Program-made: the position numbers and the translations under genes
Notes under the pieces: model-generated
The model's input: the letters and a program-made list of their open reading frames with translations, nothing else
Told to the model about the DNA's origin: nothing
The model's database searches: none
Source of the DNA: CAHJXG01 sp965277495
Lineage (GTDB): Bacteria; Pseudomonadota; Alphaproteobacteria; Acetobacterales; Acetobacteraceae
Reading direction: 5' to 3'
DNA: 64,000 nt
NCBI GenBank assembly: GCA_965277495.1
Contig: OZ255824.1
Location: 2,542,001-2,606,000 of the forward strand
Part shown: positions 32,699-41,671 of the stretch, piece after piece
How positions within the stretch are numbered: position 1 is the first letter of the stretch
How the letters are laid out: each line of letters opens with the position of its first letter

Positions 32699-33897
32699 CC
32701 GGACGTGAAGCCGGAAGAACAGGCATGCTGCAAGCCGCACCGAGCTACGACGTGGACCTCTATTCCGACGCTGTCCTGCTGGACCCCTATCCGCACTACA
32801 CGTCATTACGGGCGCTGGGCCCCGCCGTCTGGCTGCCGCGGCACGGCATGTGGGCGATCTCGCGCTTCGACGACGTGCGGGCCGCGCTGCGCAACACGGC
32901 CGTGTTCTCCTCCGGCCGCGGGGTCGCTGCCAACGACGAGGTCAACGCGATGTCGGCCGGCAACCTGCTTGCCAGCGATCCGCCGCTGCACGAGACGCTG
33001 CGCCGGGTCGTGGCGGCGCCGCTGCGCCCGCCCGAGTTGGCGGAGATCCGGCCAGCGATCGAGGCAGAGGCCGAGGCCTTGGTGGAGCGGCTGGTTGCCG
33101 CCGGGTCGTTCGATGCGGTCACCGACTTCGCGCAGCATCTGCCGTTGACGATCGTCTCCAACCTCGTTGGGCTCCCCGATGGCGGACGGGCGCGGATGCT
33201 GGAGTGGGCGGCGGCGACCTTCGACGTGCTGGGCGTGATGAACGCGCGCGGCGCCGCCGCCATGGGCCGGGTGGCCGAGATGCGGAACTATGTGCTGACC
33301 GAGGCGACGCCCGACCGCCTCAAGCCCGGCAGTTGGGCCAAGCGGATCTATGACGCGGCCGACCGGGGCGAGGTGACGCCCGAACGCTGCCCAATGCTGA
33401 TGCGGGACTATCTGGGGCCGAGCCTGGACACAACCATCTTCGCGGCCGCGAACCTGATGCTGCTGTTCGGCCGCCATCCCGGCCAGTGGGACATCTTGCG
33501 TGCCGATCCGTCGCTGATTCCCAACGCCATCAACGAGGGGGTGCGGCTGGAATCGCCCATCCGCGGCTTCACCCGTTATGTCACCCAGGACCATGACATG
33601 GGCGGCCTGACGCTGCCGACCGGGTCGCGGGCGCTGGTGCTGTATGCGTCCGCAAACCGCGACGAGCGGAAATGGGATGCGCCGGAACGCTTCGATATCC
33701 GCCGCAACGTCGCCGCCCAGCTTGGCTTCGGGCACGGCCTGCATATCTGCGCCGGCATGCACCTGGCGCGGCTGGAGATGCAGGCGCTGCTCACGGCGCT
33801 GGCCGCGCGGGTCCGCCGGTTCGAGATCGGCGAGCCGGTCTACGCGCTCAACAACGTGCTGCGCGGCCTGGCGCACCTACCCGTCTCGATCCGCTGA
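32695..33897 (+). CDS. Cytochrome P450
   Basis: This soluble bacterial P450 of 400 residues has the K-helix ExxR at E281-R284 (EGVR), the I-helix oxygen-binding region LGPSLDTT and the heme loop FGHGLHICAG with Cys352 as the axial ligand. ATG at 32695 overlaps the stop of the upstream binding-protein gene (ATGA). No ferredoxin or reductase gene lies beside it, so electrons must come from elsewhere. The substrate is unknown; its setting between two solute-binding protein genes suggests an imported small (perhaps aromatic) compound. Confidence 0.92.
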   Translation: MTGREAGRTGMLQAAPSYDVDLYSDAVLLDPYPHYTSLRALGPAVWLPRHGMWAISRFDDVRAALRNTAVFSSGRGVAANDEVNAMSAGNLLASDPPLHETLRRVVAAPLRPPELAEIRPAIEAEAEALVERLVAAGSFDAVTDFAQHLPLTIVSNLVGLPDGGRARMLEWAAATFDVLGVMNARGAAAMGRVAEMRNYVLTEATPDRLKPGSWAKRIYDAADRGEVTPERCPMLMRDYLGPSLDTTIFAAANLMLLFGRHPGQWDILRADPSLIPNAINEGVRLESPIRGFTRYVTQDHDMGGLTLPTGSRALVLYASANRDERKWDAPERFDIRRNVAAQLGFGHGLHICAGMHLARLEMQALLTALAARVRRFEIGEPVYALNNVLRGLAHLPVSIR

Positions 33898-33931
33898 CCA
33901 GCCACACGTCCCAATCCGAAAGACCAGCGCC

Positions 33932-35137
33932 ATGCAACGGGCCATCCTCACCACCTTCGCTCTGCTGCTCGCTGCGGGCGCGGCGCAGGCGGAGATCCGT
34001 GGCGACGCCGTGAAGATCGGCGTGCTGAACGACATGAGCGGCGTCTATTCCGGCAATGGCGGAACGGGCTCCGTCGTCGCGGCACAGCTTGCGGCGGAGG
34101 ATTTCGGCGGCATGATCAACGGCAAGCCGATCGTCATCCTCCAGGCCGACGACCAGAACAAGGCGGATATCGGCATCGGCATCGCCCGGCAGTGGTACGA
34201 CCGGGAAGGGGTGCTGGCCATCGTCGACCTGGTGCCCAGCACGGTGGCCCTCGGCGTCGAGGACCTGGTGCGGCAGAACCACAAGATCGCCCTCATCTCG
34301 GGCGCCGCCGCCGAAGCGATGTTCCAGGAGAACTGCGCCTCGACCGCCTTCGTTTGGGTGCAGGACACCTACTCGATCGCCAACGGCACGGTGGACGGCG
34401 TCTTGCAGCGGACCAGCGGGCCCTGGTTCTTCATCAACGTGGACCTGGCGCCGAGCCAGCAACTGGCGCAGCAGGCGCAGGCGCGGCTGCGTGCGCAGGG
34501 CGGCACCGTCGCAGGCAGCGTGACGGCGCCGTTCAACACGACGGATTTCAGCTCGTTCCTGCTGCAGGCGCAGGCCTCTGGCGCGAAGGTGCTGGCGATC
34601 AACACGCTGGGCGGCACCGTGACGACGGTGAAGCAGGCAGTGGAGTTCGGGCTGCCCGGTCAGATGACCATCGTGCTGACCACGCCGAAAAGTCAGGACA
34701 TCATCGCAATTGGGCTGCCGGCCGCGCAGGGCCAGTTGATCGTCGTTTCGTTCCATGAGGACGCGAGCCCTGAGGCGCGAGCCTGGACTGGCCGCTTCAT
34801 GGCCAAAACCCATCGGCTGCCGACCGAAGTGCAGGCCGGCGTCTATTCGTCGGTGCGGCATATGCTGCAGGCGGTGAAGGATTCGAACTCGGACGACGGC
34901 GAGACGGTGGCGGCCCGGATGCGGGCGACGCCGGTATCGGACGCGTACACCAGGCACGGCGCGCTCCGCGCGGATGGGCGCCTGGTCCATGACCTGTATT
35001 TGATGCAGGTGAAATCACCAGCCGAGTCGAAGGATTCGCAGGCCGACATCTGGCGCCCGGTCGGCACGATATCGCTCGACAACGCATTTCCTCCCCTGAG
35101 CGAAAGCCGCTGCCCCCTGGTGGGCAAGGCACCATAG
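33932..35137 (+). CDS. ABC transporter substrate-binding protein, Leu/Ile/Val-type (orphan 2)
   Basis: This periplasmic binding protein of 401 residues has a clear Sec signal (MQRAILTTFALLLAAGAAQA) cleaved before EIRGDAVKIGVLND. The segments VYSGNGGTGSVVAAQLAAED and DFSSFLLQAQASGAKV align closely with the orphan at 49724. It is 34 bases after the P450 gene and probably in the same transcript. Confidence 0.88.
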   Translation: MQRAILTTFALLLAAGAAQAEIRGDAVKIGVLNDMSGVYSGNGGTGSVVAAQLAAEDFGGMINGKPIVILQADDQNKADIGIGIARQWYDREGVLAIVDLVPSTVALGVEDLVRQNHKIALISGAAAEAMFQENCASTAFVWVQDTYSIANGTVDGVLQRTSGPWFFINVDLAPSQQLAQQAQARLRAQGGTVAGSVTAPFNTTDFSSFLLQAQASGAKVLAINTLGGTVTTVKQAVEFGLPGQMTIVLTTPKSQDIIAIGLPAAQGQLIVVSFHEDASPEARAWTGRFMAKTHRLPTEVQAGVYSSVRHMLQAVKDSNSDDGETVAARMRATPVSDAYTRHGALRADGRLVHDLYLMQVKSPAESKDSQADIWRPVGTISLDNAFPPLSESRCPLVGKAP

Positions 35138-35148
35138 GCGCCGGGCCT

Positions 35149-36120
35149 TCACTCCTGGGCGATGACGCTATCCAGCCAGGCGCAATTGGACGGATTGGCC
35201 GCCCGAACGCCGCGGGCGGCAGCATCCAGCCGCATGTCGCGCAGTGCCTTGCGCTGTTCCGGCTCCAAGTACAGGCGCTCATGGCCCCAGAAGCTTGGAC
35301 CATCGAACGTCTCGTGCGGCTGCCAGCTATTGGGGTCGATGACCCGGGCGCCCCAGCCGTATTCGACGAAGAATCCGGATGGCGAGTGGGCGTAGAACGA
35401 GGTCATCCAGTCGTTGGTATGGCGCCCGAGCGTGTAGGCGATGCGGTTCTCCTCCAACTGCGCCAAGTCGTAGCCCTGCCCGACATCATCCAGGCTGCCG
35501 AGTTCGACCATGAAGTGGTGGAACCCCGCCTTTCCCGACCCGACCATCGCGAAGCTGTGGTGGCGGCCATTGAGGTGGAAGAAATACAGTTTGTAAGGTT
35601 TCAGCCCGTAATCCGTGATGTGGAAGCCGAGCACATCCCGATAGAAGGGCAGCAAAGGCTCGACGTCGGCCACATTCATCACGACGTGGCCCATCCCCAG
35701 CGGACCCGTGAGAAAGCCGGAGATCGGACGGCCCGGTGTGAACGGCTCGGACGCGACGGCCGCCCCGTGGAAGGCCTCGAGTGGGTTGCCAGCCGGGTCC
35801 TGGAACTGGATCACGTCCCGGACGTGCCGCTCGTCGGCCAAGGCGCTTGCGCCACGCTGCACCGTCACGCCGTGCGCCTCGAGCCGCCCCGCCAAGGCGT
35901 CGAGTTCCGCGGCGCCGGCCACCTCCCACCCCAGGAAGCCCAGCCCGTCCCCCTCGGCGCTGCTGACCACCAGGCGCTGCTTGCGGTCGTCCATCCGGTA
36001 AGCCTGCACGCCGCGCCCGGCATCGACGCGCTGCATGCCTAGCAGGCCGGTGGCGAAGCCGGACCAGTCCTCCAGCCGGGTGGACCGGACGCCGACATAG
36101 CCGAGTGAGAGCAGGCTCAT
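35149..36120 (-). CDS. Extradiol ring-cleavage dioxygenase (BphC/VOC type)
   Basis: This two-module vicinal-oxygen-chelate dioxygenase opens catechol-type rings next to the hydroxyls using Fe(II). The metal ligands are visible: His in LGMGHVVMNV, His in AGFHHFMVEL and Glu in GFFVEYGWGA. The length of 323 residues is slightly above the usual 290-300. It is downstream of the MhpA-like hydroxylase (94 bases apart), which would supply a catechol-like product. The meta-cleavage hydrolase and later enzymes are not in the window. Confidence 0.85.
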   Translation of the reverse strand: MSLLSLGYVGVRSTRLEDWSGFATGLLGMQRVDAGRGVQAYRMDDRKQRLVVSSAEGDGLGFLGWEVAGAAELDALAGRLEAHGVTVQRGASALADERHVRDVIQFQDPAGNPLEAFHGAAVASEPFTPGRPISGFLTGPLGMGHVVMNVADVEPLLPFYRDVLGFHITDYGLKPYKLYFFHLNGRHHSFAMVGSGKAGFHHFMVELGSLDDVGQGYDLAQLEENRIAYTLGRHTNDWMTSFYAHSPSGFFVEYGWGARVIDPNSWQPHETFDGPSFWGHERLYLEPEQRKALRDMRLDAAARGVRAANPSNCAWLDSVIAQE

Positions 36121-36214
36121 GGCTTGGGTTCCTTCGGTTCAATTTGCGGAGCGCGCTTGGTCACGCGGTTTCGTCCACCAGGGCGCGCCATTGCCAGGCC
36201 ATCGGCGGCGCCAA

Positions 36215-37732
36215 TCACAGCGCCGCCGCCAAATCCTGCATCTCGGTAGCCGTTCGGGCGGCGCCCAGGATGTAACGGTCTGGACGAACCAGCACGGCCC
36301 GAGCGCCGAGCCCATCCAGCCAAACCCTAAGTTCGGGGGAATCATCGACGATCGGCGTCACGCCGCGCCGCTCGAAGATATCCAGCACGCTGCGGGGAAG
36401 ATCGTGAGCGAAACCCGGCTGCATGACCGCGGCATACCCGTAGCCTGCGCGCTCATCCATCTTGCGGCCGTCGGACAAGACCGGTTGCGGCGCGACGCTG
36501 CCACGCGGACCCGTCCATCCGGCCGCGAGCCCCGGGCCGAGCAAGGGCTTGATCGACTGCATGCGGACTGGTTCGCCCGCGGGCGGGCCGCCGGGCAGGG
36601 CAGCCTCAATCGCCTTGGTGTTGATTAGGCCGCCCAGGCGCACGGCAAGCTCGATATACGCCCGGACATGCGGGGACCGCTCGGACTGATAGGTGTCCAA
36701 TAGCGCGTCGTCCGCTTGCCCGCGCAGCACCCAGGCCAGCTTCCAGGCCAGGTTGCCGACATCGCGCATGCCCGCGCACATGCCTTGCCCCAAGAAGGGC
36801 GGGGTGAGGTGCGCGGCGTCCCCGGCGACCAGCAACCGTCCGCGCCGCCAACAGGCCGCGATGGCGGAATGGAAGGTATAAAGCGCCGCACGCTCCAGGT
36901 CGGCGTCGTCCGGCGCAAGCCAGCGCCGCAGCAGTTCGAACACCTTGGCCGGTTGCGTGATCGCGGCCTCGTCCTCGCCCGGCGTCACGGCGATCTCCCA
37001 GCGGCGGCGGTCGCCTGTGCCGCGGACATAGGTGGCGGGGCGCGTCGTGCTGCAATGCTGCACGCTGTAGTCGCCAAGGTCCGGGCGCGGCCGCCGCAGG
37101 ATCATGTCGGCGACGAGCCATCGCTCGTGAAAGCCCAAATCCTCCATCCCCGCGCCGATCAGCCGCCGCACCAGCGACCGCGCGCCGTCGCAGCCTACGA
37201 CATAGCGCGCCTGGCACGCAGCCAGCACCCCGGTCGCCAGCGCTTCGTAGCGGATGGTCACCGCGTCCGGCGCCTGGTCTATCGCATAAACATCGCAGCC
37301 GGAACGCATCCTGACGCCGGGCCAGCGGTCAAGGCCGGAGCGCAGCGCCTGCTCCAGCTCCGGCTGGTGGAAGCGGTAGCTGACATGCCAAGCCTGCGGC
37401 CCCACCTCCGCCGGACGGGACCAATCCAGCAGCAGGCGGCCATCGTCATCGACGAACTTCATGCCCGGCGACACGTGCACCAGCGGCAGCATCGTCTCCG
37501 CCAGGCCGACCGTCTGGAGCAGGCGCATGATCTCGTCGTCGAAATGCACCGCCCGCGGCAGGGGATAGATCGCTGCCTCGCGCTCCAGCAGCAGGCAGGT
37601 GATCCCCTGCAAACCCAGCAGGTTGCCCAGCATGACGCCCACCGGACCGCCGCCGACGATCACGACATCGACCGTGTCGGCCGGCAGCGCGCTACATGCC
37701 TTGCTGACCAAAATCCCTCCCTTGCGGCGCAC
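36215..37732 (-). CDS. FAD-dependent aromatic hydroxylase, MhpA-like
   Basis: This class A flavin monooxygenase is related to 3-(3-hydroxyphenyl)propionate hydroxylase. The FAD site VIVGGGPVGVMLGNLLG, the DG motif GCDGARSLVRRLIG and the second FAD motif LLVAGDAAHLTPPFLGQGM are intact. The start is either GTG at 37732 or TTG at 37711; AAGGGAGGG stands just before the TTG, with short spacing. It is divergent from an IclR-type regulator gene across about 100 bp, a typical mhp arrangement. Confidence 0.85.
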   Translation of the reverse strand: MRRKGGILVSKACSALPADTVDVVIVGGGPVGVMLGNLLGLQGITCLLLEREAAIYPLPRAVHFDDEIMRLLQTVGLAETMLPLVHVSPGMKFVDDDGRLLLDWSRPAEVGPQAWHVSYRFHQPELEQALRSGLDRWPGVRMRSGCDVYAIDQAPDAVTIRYEALATGVLAACQARYVVGCDGARSLVRRLIGAGMEDLGFHERWLVADMILRRPRPDLGDYSVQHCSTTRPATYVRGTGDRRRWEIAVTPGEDEAAITQPAKVFELLRRWLAPDDADLERAALYTFHSAIAACWRRGRLLVAGDAAHLTPPFLGQGMCAGMRDVGNLAWKLAWVLRGQADDALLDTYQSERSPHVRAYIELAVRLGGLINTKAIEAALPGGPPAGEPVRMQSIKPLLGPGLAAGWTGPRGSVAPQPVLSDGRKMDERAGYGYAAVMQPGFAHDLPRSVLDIFERRGVTPIVDDSPELRVWLDGLGARAVLVRPDRYILGAARTATEMQDLAAAL

Positions 37733-37810
37733 GGTTCCAGTGCTTGCCTGATCTTAGCGTTCTCACGCACGATCTTCCGCGGTGCAAGGAGAGGGTGCAA
37801 AGTCGTTCTG

Positions 37811-37820
37811 GGACATGTCC
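37811..37820. promoter_or_regulatory. Candidate IclR-type operator
   Basis: GGACATGTCC is a perfect 10-bp palindrome 16 bases before the IclR gene start, within the 100-bp divergent region facing the hydroxylase gene. This position suits autoregulation and control of the divergent operon. Function is inferred. Confidence 0.35.
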
Positions 37821-37835
37821 ACCAGGTGAACGTTC

Positions 37836-38612
37836 ATGCGGCCGAAACCAATCCGTGCGTTTGCCCGCGGCCTCGCGGTCATCGAAGCCCTCAATCGCCA
37901 TGGCAGCGCCTCCGCCCTGCAACTGGCCGGCGACAGCGGCATCCCGCGCCCGACTGTGTATCGCCTGCTGGAGACACTGATCGAGGCCGGCTATGTCGGC
38001 CGCGGGCTGGAGGATGACCGCTTCCACCTGCGCATGAAGGCGCGCACGCTGGCCGCCGGGTTCAGGGACGAGCACTGGATCGCCGCCGTCGCGGCCCCGC
38101 TGCTGATGGAATTGACCGACCGGATTTCATGGCCATGCGACGTTTGCACCTTGGACGGCCTGCAGATGGTTGTGCGCGACACCACCCATTTCCGCGCGCC
38201 GCTATCGATTGACCGCAACGTGGTCGGACGCCAGATGCCGATGCTGGGAAGCTCGTCGGGGCTGGCCTACCTCGCCGCGGTTTCGGCGGCCGAGCGTAGC
38301 TTGCTGATCGACCTCCTGGCGCAGTCGGACGCACCGGTCGATGCGGCCGCGCGCAATCCCGCGCAGGTCGCCCGCATCATCGCCGCCACGCAGCGCCGCG
38401 GCTACGGCCTGCGCCAGGGCGGTGTCATTTGGCCGCACACCGGGTCGATCGCGCTGCCGATCCGGCAGGGCAGGCGCGTCCTCGGGTGCATCACCGCGAT
38501 CTGGATGGCGCGCGTGGTCGGGTTCGAAGAGGGCGTTCGGCGCTGCCTGCAGCCGCTGCAGCAAACGCAGGCGTTGATCGAGCAGCGGCTTGGGGCTTCC
38601 GCGGCGGCGTAG
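37836..38612 (+). CDS. IclR family transcriptional regulator (MhpR-like)
   Basis: This regulator has an N-terminal winged helix-turn-helix (SALQLAGDSGIPRPTVYRLLETL) and a C-terminal effector-binding domain (GSIALPIRQGRRVLGCI), 258 residues. The FARGLAVIEALNRHG start is typical of MhpR-like activators of 3-hydroxyphenylpropionate genes. AGGTGA lies six bases before the ATG. It most likely activates the divergent hydroxylase/dioxygenase genes. Confidence 0.85.
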   Translation: MRPKPIRAFARGLAVIEALNRHGSASALQLAGDSGIPRPTVYRLLETLIEAGYVGRGLEDDRFHLRMKARTLAAGFRDEHWIAAVAAPLLMELTDRISWPCDVCTLDGLQMVVRDTTHFRAPLSIDRNVVGRQMPMLGSSSGLAYLAAVSAAERSLLIDLLAQSDAPVDAAARNPAQVARIIAATQRRGYGLRQGGVIWPHTGSIALPIRQGRRVLGCITAIWMARVVGFEEGVRRCLQPLQQTQALIEQRLGASAAA

Positions 38613-38782
38613 GCGAAAGCGATCCGACCGCGATGGCCATCAGGACAGCAAGCGAGCGTATAACAGCTCACGTCGCCGCGGCGGCGCCTGCCAGCGTGGT
38701 GCTGCATTCGCCGAACGCCGGCAGGCAGCACGATGCCCACAAACAGCAGAATGATTGCAGCCACGTCGAATGGGGAAATGGG

Positions 38783-39631
38783 ATGTTCGGCCTAACGGAC
38801 GAGGAGCTTGCGACGGCCCCGATCACCTACCGCGCCGACCTGTTCCAAGGGCAGACGGTGCTGGTGTCCGGGGCTGGGTCGGGGCTTGGCAAGGCGACGG
38901 CGTTCCTGTTCGCCCGGCTCGGCGCGCGGCTGGCCATTTGCGGGCGCAAGGTGGAGAAGCTCGACGCAACGGCCCAGGCGCTGCGAGGCTTGGGCGCGGA
39001 GGTGTCCGTCCACCCGATGTCTATCCGCGACCCCGAGCAGGTGACGGCGTTGCTTGCCGGCGTGTGGGAAGGGCATGGCGGGCTGGACGTGCTGGTCAAC
39101 AACGCGGGCGGGCAGTTCCCGCAGGCGGCGCTGGACTTCTCCGCCAAAGGCTGGAACGCCGTCATTGACACCAACCTGACCGGCACCTGGCACATGATGC
39201 AGGCGGCAGCCCGGCGCTGGCGCGATGCCGGGCGCGGCGGCAGCATCGTCAACGTCGTCGCCGTCGTGTGGCGCGGGATGCCCGGCATCGCCCACACCTG
39301 CGCGGCGCGGGCCGGCGTCATCTACCTGTCCAAGACGGTCGCCACGGAATGGGCGCCGCTCGGCATCCGCGTGAACTGCGTCGCCCCTGGCGTGATCGAG
39401 ACCGAGGGCATGGCCGTCTACCCCGAGGAAGCCCGGCGCGTCCTGCCGGGCAGCAACCCGATGCGCCGGTCCGGCCAGGCGACGGACGTGGCCGACGCCA
39501 TCGCGTATCTCAGCGGACCAAGTGGGAACTTCATCACAGGGGAGGTGCTGGTGGTGGACGGCGGCGGCCAGAATTGGGGCGACCTTTGGACGGTCCCGCG
39601 GCCCGGCTATTTTTCGGACCCGCTCGCATAG
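38783..39631 (+). CDS. SDR-family protein of the dienoyl-CoA-reductase/AtuG-like type
   Basis: The Rossmann-fold SDR has an intact cofactor loop SGAGSGLGKATA and NNAGGQFPQAAL. The canonical Tyr-x-x-x-Lys is absent: the equivalent segment reads HTCAARAGV. This His/Arg version occurs in a 2,4-dienoyl-CoA-reductase-like subgroup that includes terpene/acyl-CoA genes such as atuG (from memory). ATG at 38783 follows a GGGGAAATGGG region; the longer upstream frame is not supported. It precedes the acyl-CoA dehydrogenase gene (opposite strand). Confidence 0.7.
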   Translation: MFGLTDEELATAPITYRADLFQGQTVLVSGAGSGLGKATAFLFARLGARLAICGRKVEKLDATAQALRGLGAEVSVHPMSIRDPEQVTALLAGVWEGHGGLDVLVNNAGGQFPQAALDFSAKGWNAVIDTNLTGTWHMMQAAARRWRDAGRGGSIVNVVAVVWRGMPGIAHTCAARAGVIYLSKTVATEWAPLGIRVNCVAPGVIETEGMAVYPEEARRVLPGSNPMRRSGQATDVADAIAYLSGPSGNFITGEVLVVDGGGQNWGDLWTVPRPGYFSDPLA

Positions 39632-39689
39632 CGTACGGCGGTGTCCCGCTGCGCACAGCGTCGACGGCGGGACCCGGCATTTCGACCCG

Positions 39690-40892
39690 TCAGCGCAGCA
39701 GCTCGCCCGCGATGATGAGCTTGCGGATTTCGGTGGTCCCCGCGCCGATCTCCAGCAGCTTGGACGCCCGGTAAAGCCGGTTGACCTCCGTTTCCCGCAT
39801 GTAGCCCATGCCGCCGAAAACCTGCACCGCGTCCGACACCACCCGGCTGCATGCCTCGGCCGCGAACAGGATCGCCGCCGCCGTCAGCTTATGGATGTCG
39901 CCGCGCCCGCCGCCGTCCCGGTCCAGCGCGTTGCCGGCGGCGAGCGTGCGGTAGCACAAGGCGCGCATCGCCTCGATGGTGGCGTACATATCGGCAAGCT
40001 TGCCCTGCACGAGCTGGAACTCGCCGATGCGCCGGCCGAACTGCTGCCGCGTCTTGGCGTGCTCCACAGCAAGGTCCAGCGCCCGTTCCGCCATGCCGAG
40101 ATTGATCATGGCGACGATGGCGCGCTCCAGGTCCAGCCCGCTCATGACGATGCCGACGCCGCGGTTCTCCTCGCCGACCAGGTTCGCGGCCGGGACACGG
40201 CAATCGTCGAACACCAGCTCGGCCGTGGTGCTGCCGCGGAAGCCCATCTTGTCCAGCTTTTGCGCGACGACGAAGCCCGGCATCCCGCGCTCGACGACAA
40301 AGGCGGAGATGCCCTTGGCGCCTCGGCTTTTGTCGGTCTTGGCGTAGACCAGGACGATGTCGGCAACGGGTCCGTTGGTGATGTAGAGCTTGCGGCCGTT
40401 CAGGACGTACTCGCCCCCGTCGCGGCGCGCGGTTGTTGCCATCGCGCCGAGCGCGTCCGACCCAGCGCCCGGCTCCGTCAAGCCCAGTGCGCCGATGGCC
40501 GCGCCGCTGCACAGGCCGGGCAGCACGCGCGACCGCAGCTCCTCACTGCCGTTGCGGGCGATGTTGTTGGCGCAAAGATTCTCGTGCGCGATGTAGCTGA
40601 GCGCAACCGCCGGGTTGAAGCGGGCCAGGCCCTGGGTGATGAGGCCCGAGGCGAAGAAGTCGGAGTCCGCGCCACCGAACCGCTCCGGCATGGTGACGCC
40701 CAAATAGCCCATGCGGCCCAGCGCCGGCATGACCTCCGGCGGCCACCAGTCCTCGTCGTCCATGCGTCCCTGCAACGGGTGCAGCTCCTGCTCGGCGAAG
40801 CGGGTGGCGCCGTCGAGGATTTCCTGTTGCTCGAACGACAAGCCGAACTGCGACGCGCGGGGGTCGCCCGAGTTCAGTCCGTGGTCCGGCAT
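39690..40892 (-). CDS. Acyl-CoA dehydrogenase, isovaleryl-CoA dehydrogenase type
   Basis: This FAD-dependent dehydrogenase has 400 residues. The catalytic base appears to be the Glu in GLDLERAIVA (isovaleryl-CoA dehydrogenase position). The C-terminal EIGAGTTEIRKL lacks the medium-chain-type Glu, which also points to the isovaleryl/citronellyl branch. FAD segments GALGLTEPGAGSD and YITNGPVAD are normal. ATG at 40892 has GGAGGG eight bases upstream. It is divergent from a TetR gene and a carboxylase operon, the usual layout for leucine or branched acyl-CoA breakdown. Confidence 0.85.
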   Translation of the reverse strand: MPDHGLNSGDPRASQFGLSFEQQEILDGATRFAEQELHPLQGRMDDEDWWPPEVMPALGRMGYLGVTMPERFGGADSDFFASGLITQGLARFNPAVALSYIAHENLCANNIARNGSEELRSRVLPGLCSGAAIGALGLTEPGAGSDALGAMATTARRDGGEYVLNGRKLYITNGPVADIVLVYAKTDKSRGAKGISAFVVERGMPGFVVAQKLDKMGFRGSTTAELVFDDCRVPAANLVGEENRGVGIVMSGLDLERAIVAMINLGMAERALDLAVEHAKTRQQFGRRIGEFQLVQGKLADMYATIEAMRALCYRTLAAGNALDRDGGGRGDIHKLTAAAILFAAEACSRVVSDAVQVFGGMGYMRETEVNRLYRASKLLEIGAGTTEIRKLIIAGELLR

Positions 40893-41053
40893 GGTGGTTC
40901 CCTCCGCCGCGGCGGCCGGGTTGGTCCCGGCCTGTTGACAGTGCAAGATGAACGGTATTCAGTTTCAATCAGATAAACAAGGCCTGCGTCAGACCCGGCC
41001 TGGAGGAAACCGATGCGGCCTGCCTTGCCCCAGCCCCGCCTCACGGCCTGATT

Positions 41054-41671
41054 GTGCCCGCCATCAGCCCGCACCGGATGCAGGAGCGCTACGACAGCAT
41101 CCTGGACGCCGCCAAGACGGCGTTCGCCGAGCACGGCTTTGCCAACGTGTCCATCAACGAGATTGCCAAGCGGGCCGGGGTGTCGGATGGGCTGGTTTAC
41201 CGCTATTTCGAGAACAAGCGCGACCTGATGCATTCCGTGCTGCGCGTGTTCTACGCGCGCATCATGCTGGATCTCGAGGCGGCCGTCCTGGAAGAAACCC
41301 GGTTCGAGGCGCGGCTGGAGCGGCTGATCCGCCGCCACCTCGAGGTCTTCGGCGCCGACGCCGGCCTGTGCCGCCTGTTCATCTCGGAGGTGCGGGTGGC
41401 CAGCGACTACCCGGGATCAGCAATTCATGAACTCAACCGGCAGTACTCCTCCATCTTGGTCCGCATCGTGGCGGAAGCGCAGGCGGCGGGCACGGTGCGC
41501 CCCGACCTCAGCCCGCGGCTGCTGCGCGATGTGATCTTCGGCTCCATCGAGCACCGCGCGTGGCGCTTCGTGAACAAGCGTGGCGGCCTTGCCATCGCCG
41601 AAACGGCGCGGGAGTTGACCCTGCTGCTGGTCCACGGCACGGGTGCCGGTCCTGCGGGTACGGCGGCATGA
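41054..41671 (+). CDS. TetR family transcriptional regulator
   Basis: This repressor-type protein of 205 residues has an N-terminal helix-turn-helix (SINEIAKRAGVSDGLVYRYFENK) and a variable helical ligand domain. It starts the carboxylase operon and its stop overlaps the biotin carboxylase start (ATGA). In the divergent region TGAACGGTATTCA (40949-40961) holds a TGAA/TTCA inverted pair and TTGACA occurs at 40935, both candidate control elements. It probably senses an acyl-CoA. Confidence 0.85.
   Translation: MPAISPHRMQERYDSILDAAKTAFAEHGFANVSINEIAKRAGVSDGLVYRYFENKRDLMHSVLRVFYARIMLDLEAAVLEETRFEARLERLIRRHLEVFGADAGLCRLFISEVRVASDYPGSAIHELNRQYSSILVRIVAEAQAAGTVRPDLSPRLLRDVIFGSIEHRAWRFVNKRGGLAIAETARELTLLLVHGTGAGPAGTAA

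Noticed and set aside
31211..32806. A 531-residue minus-strand frame opposite the binding-protein and P450 genes
   Set aside because: It is an antisense shadow of a gene with signal peptide, ribosome-binding site and full family motifs.
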